Shown: positions 45,147 to 54,388, counted from the stretch's first letter. The stretch is DNA of 64,000 nt from an uncultured Peptostreptococcaceae bacterium (GCA_910588185.1 CAJUQR010000004.1:26276-90275), one strand, 5' to 3'. Numbers and translations: made by a program. The notes: generated from the letters alone by a model not told the origin.

Positions 45147-45951
45147 AAGATTTTTTAGCGGTCCGTTTCTCATATTTATTTTATGCGGTACTCTGATACC
45201 TCTGGGTGTAATCGCATTTTACGGAATAACTGACAGAAGCGGAAGTTTTACATTTGACAATATAACTGCTATTGCAACGCCAGAACATAGAGAGGCTCTA
45301 TTTCTTGCTTTAGCGCTTGCGTTTATAAGCACTGTAATATGTCTTATCATAGCTTTTCCACTTGGACTTATATTAAAGGACAGCAAACTTGGTAAAAAAG
45401 GTTTTATGGTTTTTGTATTCATATTGCCTATGTGGATGAATTTCCTTTTGAGAACTATGGCATGGCAGGTTTTGCTTGAGAGAAACGGCATAATTAATCA
45501 GGTGCTTGGATTCATAGGACTTCCTTCTTTGGATATAATAAATACACCGGCGGCAGTAGTCCTTGGCATGGTTTATGATTACTTGCCTTTTATGATATTG
45601 CCTATTTACAATGCACTTATTAAGATAGATAAACATGTAATCGAGGCGGCTTATGACCTGGGGGCCAGCGGCATTCAGGTGTTCAGAAAGGTTATTGTGC
45701 CTTTGTCGGTTCCTGGAATAGTCAGCGGCGTTACCATGGTGTTTGTTCCTTCTTTGACAACTTTTGCAGTGTCTAATATGCTCGGAGGAGGAAAGGTTAA
45801 TCTGATAGGAAATATAATAGAGCAGGAGTTTACCGCCAGCTCAAACTGGAATTTAGGCGCAGGTCTGTCCTTGGTAATGATGATATTCATAGTAATAAGT
45901 ATGGCTCTTATTGAAAAATTTGATAGAAATGGGGAGGGCAATATCTTATGA
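45139..45951 (+). CDS. potB: spermidine/putrescine ABC permease PotB
   Basis: 270-residue permease with about six helices. EAAYDLGASGIQVFRKVIVP is the EAA loop; PMWMNFLLRTMAWQVLL is typical of PotB. The ATG at 45139, which overlaps the potA stop, is chosen over an upstream ATG at 45118; AGGAGG lies 12 bases before it. Confidence 0.94.
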   Translation: MTKRFFSGPFLIFILCGTLIPLGVIAFYGITDRSGSFTFDNITAIATPEHREALFLALALAFISTVICLIIAFPLGLILKDSKLGKKGFMVFVFILPMWMNFLLRTMAWQVLLERNGIINQVLGFIGLPSLDIINTPAAVVLGMVYDYLPFMILPIYNALIKIDKHVIEAAYDLGASGIQVFRKVIVPLSVPGIVSGVTMVFVPSLTTFAVSNMLGGGKVNLIGNIIEQEFTASSNWNLGAGLSLVMMIFIVISMALIEKFDRNGEGNIL

Positions 45952-46730
45952 AGAAGACTTTTAAGGGAATATACCTTTTGCTCATAATGTTGTTTTTGTA
46001 TCTGCCCATATTTACGCTTATGGTATTATCATTTAATGGCGGCAAGACTATGAATGCATGGGTTGGATTTTCTCTTGAATGGTATGAGGAAATGTTCAAT
46101 AACAGACAGATAATGGAGGCACTTTGGAATACGGTGACTATAGCTTTCTGGGCGGCTACTATTGCAACCGTAGTAGGAGTGATGGCCTGCATAGGTATCA
46201 ATTTCATGAAAGAAAGACACCGCTCTCTGCTTATGGGAATAAATAATATACCACTTCTCAATGCAGATATAGTTACAGGGATATCGCTCATGCTTGCGTT
46301 TCTTTTATTTGGAATATCGCTTAATTATGGAACAGTGCTGTTTGCACATATTACATTTTGCATTCCTTATGTAATATTGTCCGTAATGCCTAAGCTTAAG
46401 CAGCTTGAAAATCACACTTATGAAGCAGCTTTAGATCTTGGAGCATCGCCAATTTATGCTTTTTTTAAGGTGGTAATGCCTGATATAATGCCGGGAATTA
46501 TCTCTGGATTTTTACTTTCATTTACCATGTCTGTAGATGATTTTGTAATTACTCACTTTACCAGAGGGGCAGGTATTAATACGCTTTCTACGCTTATTTA
46601 CAGTCAGGTAAGAGTAGGTATAAGACCGACGCTTTATGCTCTGTCTACATTAATATTTGTTGCAGTATTTGTCGTATTGGTTATTGTCAATATTATTGGT
46701 AACAAGAAAGAAGAGAGGAAAGACTTATGA
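45948..46730 (+). CDS. potC: spermidine/putrescine ABC permease PotC
   Basis: 260-residue permease with about six helices; EAALDLGASPIYAFFKVVMP is its EAA loop and FLLSFTMSVDDFVITHFTRG is diagnostic of PotC. Overlaps potB and potD by 4 bases each. Confidence 0.95.
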   Translation: MKKTFKGIYLLLIMLFLYLPIFTLMVLSFNGGKTMNAWVGFSLEWYEEMFNNRQIMEALWNTVTIAFWAATIATVVGVMACIGINFMKERHRSLLMGINNIPLLNADIVTGISLMLAFLLFGISLNYGTVLFAHITFCIPYVILSVMPKLKQLENHTYEAALDLGASPIYAFFKVVMPDIMPGIISGFLLSFTMSVDDFVITHFTRGAGINTLSTLIYSQVRVGIRPTLYALSTLIFVAVFVVLVIVNIIGNKKEERKDL

Positions 46731-47767
46731 AAAAGATTTTAACTTTAATGCTTATAGCAGTTATGTGTCTTGGACTGTTTGTAGGATGCGGCGGCAGCAA
46801 GGAAGATGCAAAAGGTACTCTATATGTATATTGTTTCGGGGATTATTTTGATCCTGCCCTTCAGGCAGAGTTTGAAGAAAAAACAGGTTATAAGCTGGTT
46901 GTAGATTTGTTTGATACCAATGAGGAAATGTATCCTGTAATAAAGAATAATTCTGCTGATTATGATGTGATTTGTGCATCAGATTATATGATAGAAAAGC
47001 TTATGAGCGAAGATCTTCTTGCAGAGATTAATTTTGATAATATCCCAAATATGGAAAATCTCACAGATAATATTAAAACGTTTGTTGAAGAATTTGATCC
47101 GGGCATGAAACATTCGATACCTCATACTTGGGGAACATATGGAATCATGTATAATAAGACCATGGTTGATGGCAAGATAGATTCTTGGGATGTATTATGG
47201 GATAAAAAGTATAAAGACAAAATAGTAATGCCTAATTCTATGCGTGAGGGCTATATGATTGCCGCAAAGAAGCTGGGATATTCTATAAATACTACTGACG
47301 AAGCAGAGATAAAAGCTATGACAGACTTGTTGATACAGCAAAAACCTCTTGTTTATAGCTTTGCCAATGACAGCGCAAGAGAAATCATGATAGGCGATTC
47401 TGCGGCTATGGCAGTAATAACTTCGGGAGAAATCATATACTCTAAGGAGTATAATGAAAACTTAGAGTATGTTATTCCTAAAGAGGGAACAGAGGTCTGG
47501 ACTGATTGCTGGGCAATACCTAAGACTGCTAAAAATGTGGAGGCTGCTGAAGCTTGGATTAACTTTATGATGGATGGAGGAGTTGCAAAAACCAATTTTG
47601 AATATTTAACTTATGCAATTCCTAATAGACAGATTGAAGATTTGGTTGATGAACCTGTGCTCAATCCTTCAGCGGAAGTTTTGAGAAATTGCGAGACTCT
47701 TCGTAATTTAGGTGCAGAGATTGATGATATGTACAGCAGTTATTGGAAAACATATAAGGCTGATTAA
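46727..47767 (+). CDS. potD: spermidine/putrescine-binding lipoprotein PotD
   Basis: 346-residue extracellular binding protein. Lipobox FVGCG (Cys about 22); the mature part has LYVYCFGDYFDPALQAEFEE, YDVICASDYMIEKLM, IPHTWGTYGIMYN and WTDCWAIPKTAKN, matching PotD/PotF. Completes potABCD. A terminator follows at 47780-47810. Confidence 0.95.
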   Translation: MKKILTLMLIAVMCLGLFVGCGGSKEDAKGTLYVYCFGDYFDPALQAEFEEKTGYKLVVDLFDTNEEMYPVIKNNSADYDVICASDYMIEKLMSEDLLAEINFDNIPNMENLTDNIKTFVEEFDPGMKHSIPHTWGTYGIMYNKTMVDGKIDSWDVLWDKKYKDKIVMPNSMREGYMIAAKKLGYSINTTDEAEIKAMTDLLIQQKPLVYSFANDSAREIMIGDSAAMAVITSGEIIYSKEYNENLEYVIPKEGTEVWTDCWAIPKTAKNVEAAEAWINFMMDGGVAKTNFEYLTYAIPNRQIEDLVDEPVLNPSAEVLRNCETLRNLGAEIDDMYSSYWKTYKAD

Positions 47768-47779
47768 TGCGTAAAATGG

Positions 47780-47810
47780 CGGTAAATCTACACTGGATTT
47801 GCCGTCTTTT
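47780..47810 (+). terminator. terminator of potABCD
   Basis: CGGTAAATC (47780-47788) pairs with GATTTGCCG (47796-47804), one G-T pair, then TCTTTTATT. Confidence 0.75.
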
Positions 47811-47925
47811 ATTATTAATAAAATGTTACGTTTTTCGAAAAAAGTAGAAATTTTAAGAATTTTATGATAATATAACAAAGTATGTGAATTTGCATACTTT
47901 ATTTTATTTTTACGGAGAAATTAAA

Positions 47926-48816
47926 ATGGAAGATACAAGAAGAAAGAAGAAAAGAGGAGACAGAAGAGACGGAGTTTTGCTGAGAGATTTGGATCCTTTA
48001 CATGCTTTTGTGCCGTATCTGTATCCTAACAGAGCCGATAATGAGGCTTTTATAAGTGAGAGGATACCTCTTGACAAGATAAATGAATATTTAGCAGAAA
48101 AAAATAAGGACAACCCAGAAGAACCATATAAGTTCTTTCATGTTTTGATTGCTGCTATAGTTAAGACTATAACTTTAAGACCTAAGATGAATAGATTCAT
48201 ACAAGGTTATCGTATGTATCAGCGCAATGATTTGACTCTTGCATTTGTGGTGAAGAAAAAATTCAGTGACAATGGAAGTGAGGCACTTGCATACATAAAG
48301 TTTGACGAAGATTCCACTATAGAAACAGTAAAAGAAAAGGTTTATGCAGAGATAAATGAGTGCAGAAGTGAAAAGATAGATAATTCCACAGCAGGAATGG
48401 ATACCCTTAGCAGACTTCCTAGATTTATACTCAGAATTGTAATGTGGATATTGCATAAGCTTGACTTCTACGGAAGAGCTCCTTATGATTTGGTAAAGAC
48501 AGATCCTAACTATGCTACATGCTTTGTTACCAATTTGGGATCTATAAAATTAAAGTCAGGTTACCATCATCTGTCCAACTGGGGAACAAATTCAATATTT
48601 GTTGTAGTAGGTGAGAAGAAGTTATCGCCTTTTTACGATGAAAAAGGAAATGTGACGATGAAGGAAACTATAGATTTGGGTTTAACTTTGGATGAAAGAC
48701 TTGCAGACGGATATTATTATTCGAAAACGGTGAAGCTTGTAAAATATTTGCTTGAAAACCCGCATTTATTGGAGCTTCCTGCATGTGAGGAGGTAGATTA
48801 TGAACAAAGAAAATGA
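47926..48816 (+). CDS. 2-oxoacid dehydrogenase E2-like acyltransferase domain protein, altered active site
   Basis: 296-residue protein resembling the catalytic domain of dihydrolipoyl acyltransferases (CAT fold) without lipoyl or E1/E3-binding domains. FFHVLIAAIVKTITLRPKMN and TCFVTNLGSI match core segments. The active-site motif H-R-x-x-D-G of E2 reads DERLADG, so the catalytic His is replaced by Glu. ATG 47926 has CGGAG upstream. It overlaps an acyl-CoA ligase gene by 17 bases, implying a joint acyl-transfer function of unknown product. Confidence 0.78.
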   Translation: MEDTRRKKKRGDRRDGVLLRDLDPLHAFVPYLYPNRADNEAFISERIPLDKINEYLAEKNKDNPEEPYKFFHVLIAAIVKTITLRPKMNRFIQGYRMYQRNDLTLAFVVKKKFSDNGSEALAYIKFDEDSTIETVKEKVYAEINECRSEKIDNSTAGMDTLSRLPRFILRIVMWILHKLDFYGRAPYDLVKTDPNYATCFVTNLGSIKLKSGYHHLSNWGTNSIFVVVGEKKLSPFYDEKGNVTMKETIDLGLTLDERLADGYYYSKTVKLVKYLLENPHLLELPACEEVDYEQRK

Positions 48817-50530
48817 AAACAATATGAATGTAAGAGCGCCATGGATAAAACATTTGGGAGGCATTCCTGCACATCTTGATTATTTTCAAGGCTCTATGTA
48901 TGACAAGGTGGCAGAAATATCCGAAAATTATCCTGATGTTATTGCTTATGATTTTATGGGAAGTAAAGTTAAATATAAGGACTTTATTTCAAAGGTGGAC
49001 AAGTGTGCCAGAGCCCTTGCGGCAATAGGCGTAAAGCCTGGAGAAAGTGTTACTATATGTATGCCTAATGCTCCCCAGTCGGTAATCATGTTTTATGCTG
49101 TAAATAAGGTGGGGGCTATAGCTAATATGGTTCATCCCCTTTCCAGCGAAAAAGAGATTGAATTTTGTCTTAAAGAATCGGCAAGCGTTGTATGTCTTAC
49201 TTTAGATCAATTCTATGAAAAATTTGAACATATAAGAGCAAATGTGCCGCTTAGAAATTTGATTTTGACCAGTGTTAAGGATGTCTTAAGCCCTATAAAG
49301 AGAAAAGGATATTATCTCGTAGAGGGACATAAAATTAAAAAGGTACCTGATAACGCAGAAATAATATGGTGGGAAAAATTCCTGATGGATGGAAGAAAAT
49401 ATCACGGACCATTTCATACAGTTAGACAGGCACAAGATCCTGCTGTAATTTTATACAGCGGAGGAACAACAGGAACTATGAAAGGAATTCTTCTTTCTAA
49501 CCTGAACTTTAATGCGCTTTCACAGCAGATTGTGGCTACCAATCCAATATATAAGCCGGGAGACAAGATGCTTGCTGTAATGCCGATTTTCCACGGATTT
49601 GGTCTTGGTGTATGTATTCATTCAATGCTTTCTAACGGCGGAAGAGTGCTTCTGATACCTAGATTTAACCCTGAAAGTTATGCTAAGTTGATTAAAAAAC
49701 ACAGACCTAATTTTATAGCCGGCGTTCCGACTTTGTATGAAGCACTTTTGAGAATAAAGAGTCTTGACAGAGTGAATTTATCATGTCTTAAAGGTGTTTT
49801 TAGCGGAGGAGATTCCCTGTCCATTGAGCTTAAGAAGAGATTTGATACATTTCTTAAAGAACATGGAGCAACAATTCCGGTTAGAGAGGGCTATGGAACC
49901 ACTGAATGTGTAACAGCCAGCTGTCTTACTCCTATAAACAGGGAAAAAGAGGGAAGTATAGGGCTGCCGTTCCCTGATACTTTTTATAAGATAGTAAAGC
50001 CCGGAACAGAGGATGAAGTGCCTTATGGTGAAGAAGGTGAGATTTGCCTTGCAGGCCCTACTGTAATGATAGAGTACATAAATAACCCCGAGGAGACAGC
50101 AAGCACACTTCGCCGTCATAAAGACGGAATGACCTGGGTACATACAGGAGACCTTGGTATGATGGATGATGAGGGTTTTGTGTATTTTCGTCAAAGAATT
50201 AAGAGAATGATCATAACCAGCGGATATAATGTATATCCGTCAAGAATTGAGAATATTTTAGATGCTCATGAGCTGGTTCATATGAGCTGCGTCATTGGAA
50301 TTCCTGATCCGTACAAGATGCAGAAGGTTGTAGCGTTTGTAATGCTCAAACCTGATGTTAAAGTATCGCATGAGGAAGCAGAGAAGATTTTAAGAGATTA
50401 TTGCAGCAAACATATTGCAAAGTATGCTATGCCGTCAAGAATAGAATTCAGAGAAGAATTGCCTAAAACATTGGTAGGCAAAGTTGCATATAGGATTCTT
50501 GAAGAGGAAGAAATGTCAAAATTGGCATAG
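48800..50530 (+). CDS. acyl-CoA synthetase (AMP-forming ligase)
   Basis: 576-residue adenylate-forming enzyme of the long/medium-chain acyl-CoA ligase type. Core motifs: YSGGTTGTMKGILLS (A3), GYGTTECVTASC (A5), HTGDLGMMDDEGFVYF (A7), KRMIITSGYNVYPSRIE (A8) and the catalytic Lys in PKTLVGKVAYR (A10). GAGGAGG precedes the ATG. The fatty or aryl acid used is unknown. Overlaps the E2-like gene; terminator follows. Confidence 0.93.
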   Translation: MNKENENNMNVRAPWIKHLGGIPAHLDYFQGSMYDKVAEISENYPDVIAYDFMGSKVKYKDFISKVDKCARALAAIGVKPGESVTICMPNAPQSVIMFYAVNKVGAIANMVHPLSSEKEIEFCLKESASVVCLTLDQFYEKFEHIRANVPLRNLILTSVKDVLSPIKRKGYYLVEGHKIKKVPDNAEIIWWEKFLMDGRKYHGPFHTVRQAQDPAVILYSGGTTGTMKGILLSNLNFNALSQQIVATNPIYKPGDKMLAVMPIFHGFGLGVCIHSMLSNGGRVLLIPRFNPESYAKLIKKHRPNFIAGVPTLYEALLRIKSLDRVNLSCLKGVFSGGDSLSIELKKRFDTFLKEHGATIPVREGYGTTECVTASCLTPINREKEGSIGLPFPDTFYKIVKPGTEDEVPYGEEGEICLAGPTVMIEYINNPEETASTLRRHKDGMTWVHTGDLGMMDDEGFVYFRQRIKRMIITSGYNVYPSRIENILDAHELVHMSCVIGIPDPYKMQKVVAFVMLKPDVKVSHEEAEKILRDYCSKHIAKYAMPSRIEFREELPKTLVGKVAYRILEEEEMSKLA

Positions 50531-50535
50531 ATGAT

Positions 50536-50569
50536 AAAAAGACCGTATCAAGTTTGAGACGGTCTTTTT
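50536..50569 (+). terminator. terminator of the ligase operon
   Basis: AAAAAGACCGT (50536-50546) and ACGGTCTTTTT (50559-50569). Confidence 0.85.
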
Positions 50570-50576
50570 GATTACA

Positions 50577-50608
50577 TAATTTACATTATATGTAAATTAA
50601 TGTATAAT
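50577..50608 (+). promoter_or_regulatory. promoter with overlapping perfect palindromic operator
   Basis: TTACAT (50581-50586), 16 bases, TATAAT (50603-50608). The palindrome at 50577-50599 (arms TAATTTACAT/ATGTAAATTA, loop TAT) covers the -35 and spacer, as a repressor site would. Confidence 0.6.
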
Positions 50609-50671
50609 ATAAATTAAAAGGAGGTGGAGTGTGGATTATAAAGATATAACAATAAAGGAAATAGAATATGA

Positions 50672-50689
50672 AAAAAATTGCTTAAGCAA
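50672..50689 (+). other. slippery heptamer and palindrome at the frame junction
   Basis: A-AAA-AAT (50672-50678) in the frame of the GTG start fits X-XXY-YYZ; a -1 shift there enters the downstream nuclease frame. TTGCTTAAGCAA (50678-50689) follows as a short hairpin. Could equally be a homopolymer mutation or sequencing error. Confidence 0.4.
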
Positions 50690-51400
50690 TATGAAATTAA
50701 ACTTAAACGATTACCTACAGGGAAGCTTGTATGTTTGAGAAAAAAAGAAAAAGAAGAATATTATTATATAGATGCGAAAGACAAAAAGCGTAAATATATA
50801 AATAAAGAAAATCTTAATCTTGTGGATGATCTTAAATTGAGAAAGCACATTGAGACAAGTATAAAACGGTTGAAACAGAATGTTGAAGTGCAGCAACGTA
50901 TGCTTTTGAAATATAAGCCATATAGCTATGGAGCTATACAACAAGTAGTTCCCATGTCATATAAATTTGGTGATAATGGAGCTGGCAATATTTTAACTAA
51001 GGATAAAAAGAATTTTAAAAATCAACCGCTGTATTTGACTAGTGCAGGTTATAAAGTAAGATCTAAGTCTGAGGCTATGATTGTAGAAGCTTTATGTTCT
51101 GATAATATTGTCGCCGAATATGAAAAACCTCTTTATCTCAAAATAAAAGGAAGAAACGTTATAAAAATATATCCTGACTTTACTTTTACAAATAAATATG
51201 GCCTCCCTATATATTGGGAGCATTTTGGAATGCTTAGTAATGAGATATATAAGGAGGATATGCTAAGAAAATTAGAGACATATATTGATAATGGTATAAT
51301 TCCATCAGTTAATTTAATTATTACAGCAGAGAAATTGGATGGCTCTTTTGATATGGGAGTGATATCAAGAACTGTAGATATGATAAAGAAAATGTTATAG
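50678..51400 (+). CDS. PD-(D/E)XK-like nuclease protein, apparent frameshift at its 5' end
   Basis: 240 residues from the first codon of this frame (TTG). The C-terminal half looks like a PD-(D/E)XK nuclease: SKSEAMIVEALC, then IYPDFTFTNKYGLPIYWEHFG with the Asp and the Glu of the core, then a helix with KLETYIDNGI. A good GTG start with GGAGGTGGAG lies at 50631 in another frame; reading MDYKDITIKEIEYEKN there and shifting at the A7 run (50671-50677) joins smoothly to LKQYEIKLKRLPTGKL. So the intact gene is probably 50631-51400 with one base lost, or a -1 shift at A-AAA-AAT. The lone TTG has no ribosome site. Confidence 0.7.
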   Translation: MLKQYEIKLKRLPTGKLVCLRKKEKEEYYYIDAKDKKRKYINKENLNLVDDLKLRKHIETSIKRLKQNVEVQQRMLLKYKPYSYGAIQQVVPMSYKFGDNGAGNILTKDKKNFKNQPLYLTSAGYKVRSKSEAMIVEALCSDNIVAEYEKPLYLKIKGRNVIKIYPDFTFTNKYGLPIYWEHFGMLSNEIYKEDMLRKLETYIDNGIIPSVNLIITAEKLDGSFDMGVISRTVDMIKKML

Positions 51401-51607
51401 CACATTAACCATACATAAATCTTTGAAATACTTTTTTTGTATGGGACATCCCTACTTGTCAAGTGTAAAATGATAATTTTGTATGGGTTTTGCAAAGGGG
51501 CATAGAATAAAATTAAGAGGCAAAAGCAATTTTCATAGAATAATTCATAGTTTATTGTTTGTTTTGATTGAATTTGTATGATTTGAATCATACAAATTTG
51601 CGTGTTT
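51401..51607 (+). other. AT-rich intergenic segment
   Basis: No gene seen. Contains GGGTTTTGCAAAGGG (51485-51499), identical to 10246-10260, and a short inverted repeat TTTGTATGATT-TGAATCATACAAA (about 51571-51599). Confidence 0.4.
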
Positions 51608-51640
51608 AATAAAAAAGACGGCTAAGCCGTCTTTTTTATT
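51608..51640. terminator. bidirectional terminator
   Basis: Perfect 16-base arms 51608-51623 and 51625-51640 (AAAAAAGACGGCT/AGCCGTCTTTTTT). Confidence 0.85.
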
Positions 51641-51644
51641 AAAG

Positions 51645-51668
51645 AAAAACCACCGGCTATACCGGTGG
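51645..51668 (-). terminator. terminator of the desulfhydrase gene
   Basis: CCACCGG (51650-51656) and CCGGTGG (51662-51668); on the minus strand followed by TTTTTCTTT. Confidence 0.8.
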
Positions 51669-51675
51669 ATTATTA

Positions 51676-52701
51676 TTATATCTTGTGTATGAATTTTTCA
51701 CGTTCTTTTTCGATTTCTATTCTGTGATGTGGCGTATTGATTCCGGGAACACCACCGGTATGCAGGAATATAACTTTTTCTCCTTGTTTGATTTCACCGC
51801 TCTTGATCATTTCAAGCAATCCGGCGAAAGCTTTTCCTGTATAACAAGGATCAAGAATTATTGCTTCTTTTTCAGCCATATAGTATATAGCTTCTCTGAC
51901 TTCTTTACAAGGATTATTGTAAGCACCTCTGTCGTATTTTGTCGTAATATCAAAGTCAGATTCGGCGGCTTCATATTCAAGACCAAAAAAGGCGCGTACA
52001 CGATTGTAGTAATCAAGAGCCAGCTTTTTAATATTTGCTTTAGGACAGATTGCGATACCTGTAAGATTGATAGGAAGCTTTTCGTTTGAAATAGCAGCAA
52101 ATAGTCCCATATAAGTACCAAGACTGCCGACAGCGTCGATTAACCTTGCTCCCTCAAGCTCTGTGCCAGATATTTGTTTTGCGATTTCCAGCGCACATTC
52201 ATAATATCCCAAAGTGCCAAGCTCGTTAGAACCACCCATAGGAATGAAATAAACTTTTTCCCCAAGAGATTCGTAGTGGGCAGTTACTTCTTCAGCACCC
52301 ATATATGCAACTTCATCTTCTGTGTGAATTCCATCCAGTTTTTTGATCCATACGTCTGAACCCATTATTCCATCCAGCAAAAGATTTGCAGATAGTTCTC
52401 CCGGATATTCTCCTGAAGTTACTATTGCACCTTTTAGCCCGTATTTGTTAGCTACGGCACATGTTAGTCTTCCGTGATTGGTTTGCATACCACCCACAGT
52501 AAGCAAAAGTGTTGCGCCTTTATCTTTAGCGTCCTTTACGAAATATTCCAGCTTTCTGAGTTTGTTGCCTCCCATAGCCAGGGGCGTAAGATCATCTCGT
52601 TTGATATATAATTTTATACCGAGATCTGCAGAAACAGAAGGAAGATATTCTATAGGGGTGGGCAAATGCAGTATGTTTTCCTTTTCGTGTCCTAATAACA
52701 T
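51676..52701 (-). CDS. D-cysteine desulfhydrase/ACC deaminase family PLP enzyme
   Basis: 341-residue fold-type II PLP enzyme. The PLP Lys lies in LAMGGNKLRKLEYF, and TVGGMQTNHGRLTCAVA and FLHTGGVPGI match the D-cysteine desulfhydrase/ACC deaminase family. D-cysteine breakdown to pyruvate, sulfide and ammonia is the most likely activity; other D-amino acid or ACC activities are possible. Single gene with AAGGAGG ribosome site. Confidence 0.9.
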   Translation of the reverse strand: MLLGHEKENILHLPTPIEYLPSVSADLGIKLYIKRDDLTPLAMGGNKLRKLEYFVKDAKDKGATLLLTVGGMQTNHGRLTCAVANKYGLKGAIVTSGEYPGELSANLLLDGIMGSDVWIKKLDGIHTEDEVAYMGAEEVTAHYESLGEKVYFIPMGGSNELGTLGYYECALEIAKQISGTELEGARLIDAVGSLGTYMGLFAAISNEKLPINLTGIAICPKANIKKLALDYYNRVRAFFGLEYEAAESDFDITTKYDRGAYNNPCKEVREAIYYMAEKEAIILDPCYTGKAFAGLLEMIKSGEIKQGEKVIFLHTGGVPGINTPHHRIEIEKEREKFIHKI

Positions 52702-52789
52702 GGTAGAGCCTCCTTAAATTTAAGTTATTCCCATTTTATCATATAAGTGGTATAATTACATCGTTAAATTTAAAAAGGGAGGATACAAA

Positions 52790-53092
52790 ATGGCGTTTAT
52801 GGATAAATTGGGTCAGATGGCCAATAAAGTAGGAGAGGTTGCAGGAGATACGTTTGACTACGGTAAAGCTAAAGGTAAGATTGTGCTTGAAAGAGGCAAG
52901 ATAAAAGACGTAAAGGAAGCCATAGGAGAATATGTATACAATGCAATGAAAGCAGACGATAACGTGGATTTGGAGAGATTAAGAGCTTTCTGTGCTGAAA
53001 TTGATCAGCATTTTGATGAAATAGAAAAGCTTAATAACGATGCAAAGCAAAGCGGCGAAGACTTGAGCGAAGCTTTTGGAGGCAATGAATAA
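52790..53092 (+). CDS. conserved small helical protein, unknown function
   Basis: 100 residues, MAFMDKLGQMANKVGEVAGD at the start, rich in Lys/Glu/Asp and without membrane segment; predicted largely helical. GGGAGG ribosome site. It lies 2 bases before the DUF554 gene, so the two are co-transcribed. Family not recognised. Confidence 0.75.
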   Translation: MAFMDKLGQMANKVGEVAGDTFDYGKAKGKIVLERGKIKDVKEAIGEYVYNAMKADDNVDLERLRAFCAEIDQHFDEIEKLNNDAKQSGEDLSEAFGGNE

Positions 53093-53094
53093 AG

Positions 53095-53787
53095 ATGCTT
53101 GGGGTTATAGTTAATACTATAGCTGTGGTACTTGGAAGCGCCGTTGGGCTGGCTGCTAAGAAAGCTATACCTAAAGAATGGACTGATTTTATATTAAAAG
53201 GTATTGCACTGTGTGTGCTGTATATAGGAATTGAAGGCAGTATGCAGGGACAAAATACCCTTATAATGATAATATCAATGGCAATAGGTTCAGTAATAGG
53301 GGCAGCGTTAGACTTGGACAGGCATTTGAATAATTTTGCCGAGAAGCTTGAGAATAAGTTTAAAAAACCGGGTGAAAAGACCACGATTGCAGAAGGGTTT
53401 ATAAGCGCAAGTCTGCTGTTTTGCGTAGGAGCCATGACTATAGTCGGTTCGCTTCAGGCAGGACTTCTTGGCGACAATCAGATGCTTTATACTAAGGCGA
53501 CACTGGATGTGATAAGTTCGATTATTTTTGCAGCTTCACTTGGCATAGGCGTAATGTTTGCAGCAGTTTTTGTATTTGTATTTCAGGGTGCAATAGTCAT
53601 GCTTGCGCAGTTTGTAGAACCGTTCCTAGAAGAGGCTGTTATTGCAGAAATGACATGTGTAGGGTCACTTCTTATAATAGCATTATCTTTGAACATGCTT
53701 GGTATAACCAAACTAAAAGTTATGAATTATACGCCGGCGATATTTATGCCTATCATTCTTTGTCCCATTGTCCAATTAATAGGATAA
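53095..53787 (+). CDS. DUF554 family membrane protein
   Basis: 230-residue integral membrane protein with about seven helices. MLGVIVNTIAVVLGSAVGL, KGIALCVLYIGIEGSM, SMAIGSVIGAALDLDRHL and FCVGAMTIVGSLQAG are typical of DUF554 (YdfK-like). Transporter-like, function unknown. Confidence 0.9.
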   Translation: MLGVIVNTIAVVLGSAVGLAAKKAIPKEWTDFILKGIALCVLYIGIEGSMQGQNTLIMIISMAIGSVIGAALDLDRHLNNFAEKLENKFKKPGEKTTIAEGFISASLLFCVGAMTIVGSLQAGLLGDNQMLYTKATLDVISSIIFAASLGIGVMFAAVFVFVFQGAIVMLAQFVEPFLEEAVIAEMTCVGSLLIIALSLNMLGITKLKVMNYTPAIFMPIILCPIVQLIG

Positions 53788-53803
53788 ATTTATAAGTGAT
53801 AAT

Positions 53804-53843
53804 AAAAAGGACTTTCTCAATTGCTGAGGTTAAGTCCTTTTAT
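53804..53843. terminator. bidirectional terminator
   Basis: AAAAGGACTT (53805-53814) with AAGTCCTTTT (53832-53841), inner CTCA/TGAG. Confidence 0.8.
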
Positions 53844-53847
53844 TATT

Positions 53848-54243
53848 TTATACTTTTTTCTCAAATATGTTGTGACATCTGCTGCAAGTTATCCTAATTC
53901 GACCTCTGCCTTTAGGAGCCCTTAGAACTTGCCCGCAGCCCGGACATTTAAAATATTTAAAATTTTTCCTGTCTCTGGCGAAGTATGAACTAAGCGGTAA
54001 TTTGACATATGTGACATACCATTCGTTTTCTGCTCTGCGCCTTGCTATATTGCGGGAAAATGCCCTGAAATATACGTATATAAATAACAGAAATACTATA
54101 GAACTTAATATTCGTCCGGGTATGAACAAATCGGCAATTATTAAAATTAAGCATAATTTTACAAGTCCTTGGCAGAGATTATCAAAGCCGTTTCTGCCTA
54201 TCATGAACTGCATCATTTTATATCTGAAGTTGCCCATTTTCAC
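53848..54243 (-). CDS. membrane protein with C-terminal zinc ribbon, unknown function
   Basis: 131 residues: an amphipathic N-terminus, two membrane helices (about 28-60), a basic segment with many Arg, and a zinc ribbon CPGCG-x14-CSRCH near the C-terminus. The FKCPGCGQVLRAPKGRGRI motif resembles zinc-ribbon tails in small Firmicutes membrane proteins. Single gene. Confidence 0.78.
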   Translation of the reverse strand: MKMGNFRYKMMQFMIGRNGFDNLCQGLVKLCLILIIADLFIPGRILSSIVFLLFIYVYFRAFSRNIARRRAENEWYVTYVKLPLSSYFARDRKNFKYFKCPGCGQVLRAPKGRGRIRITCSRCHNIFEKKV

Positions 54244-54344
54244 TCCCCCTTCTTATCTTTTAATAAATAATTTAATCTTATTAAAGACAAGTGTCAATGG
54301 GATTTATAATAAACCACGAAAACTTCACATTTTCGGCACAAATA

Positions 54345-54377
54345 AACTCCTCTGCTTAAGTAAATAATAGAGGAGTT
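54345..54377 (-). terminator. terminator of the PFL operon
   Basis: AACTCCTCT (54345-54353) and AGAGGAGTT (54369-54377), T tract on the minus strand. Confidence 0.75.
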
Positions 54378-54388
54378 CATTATATGCA

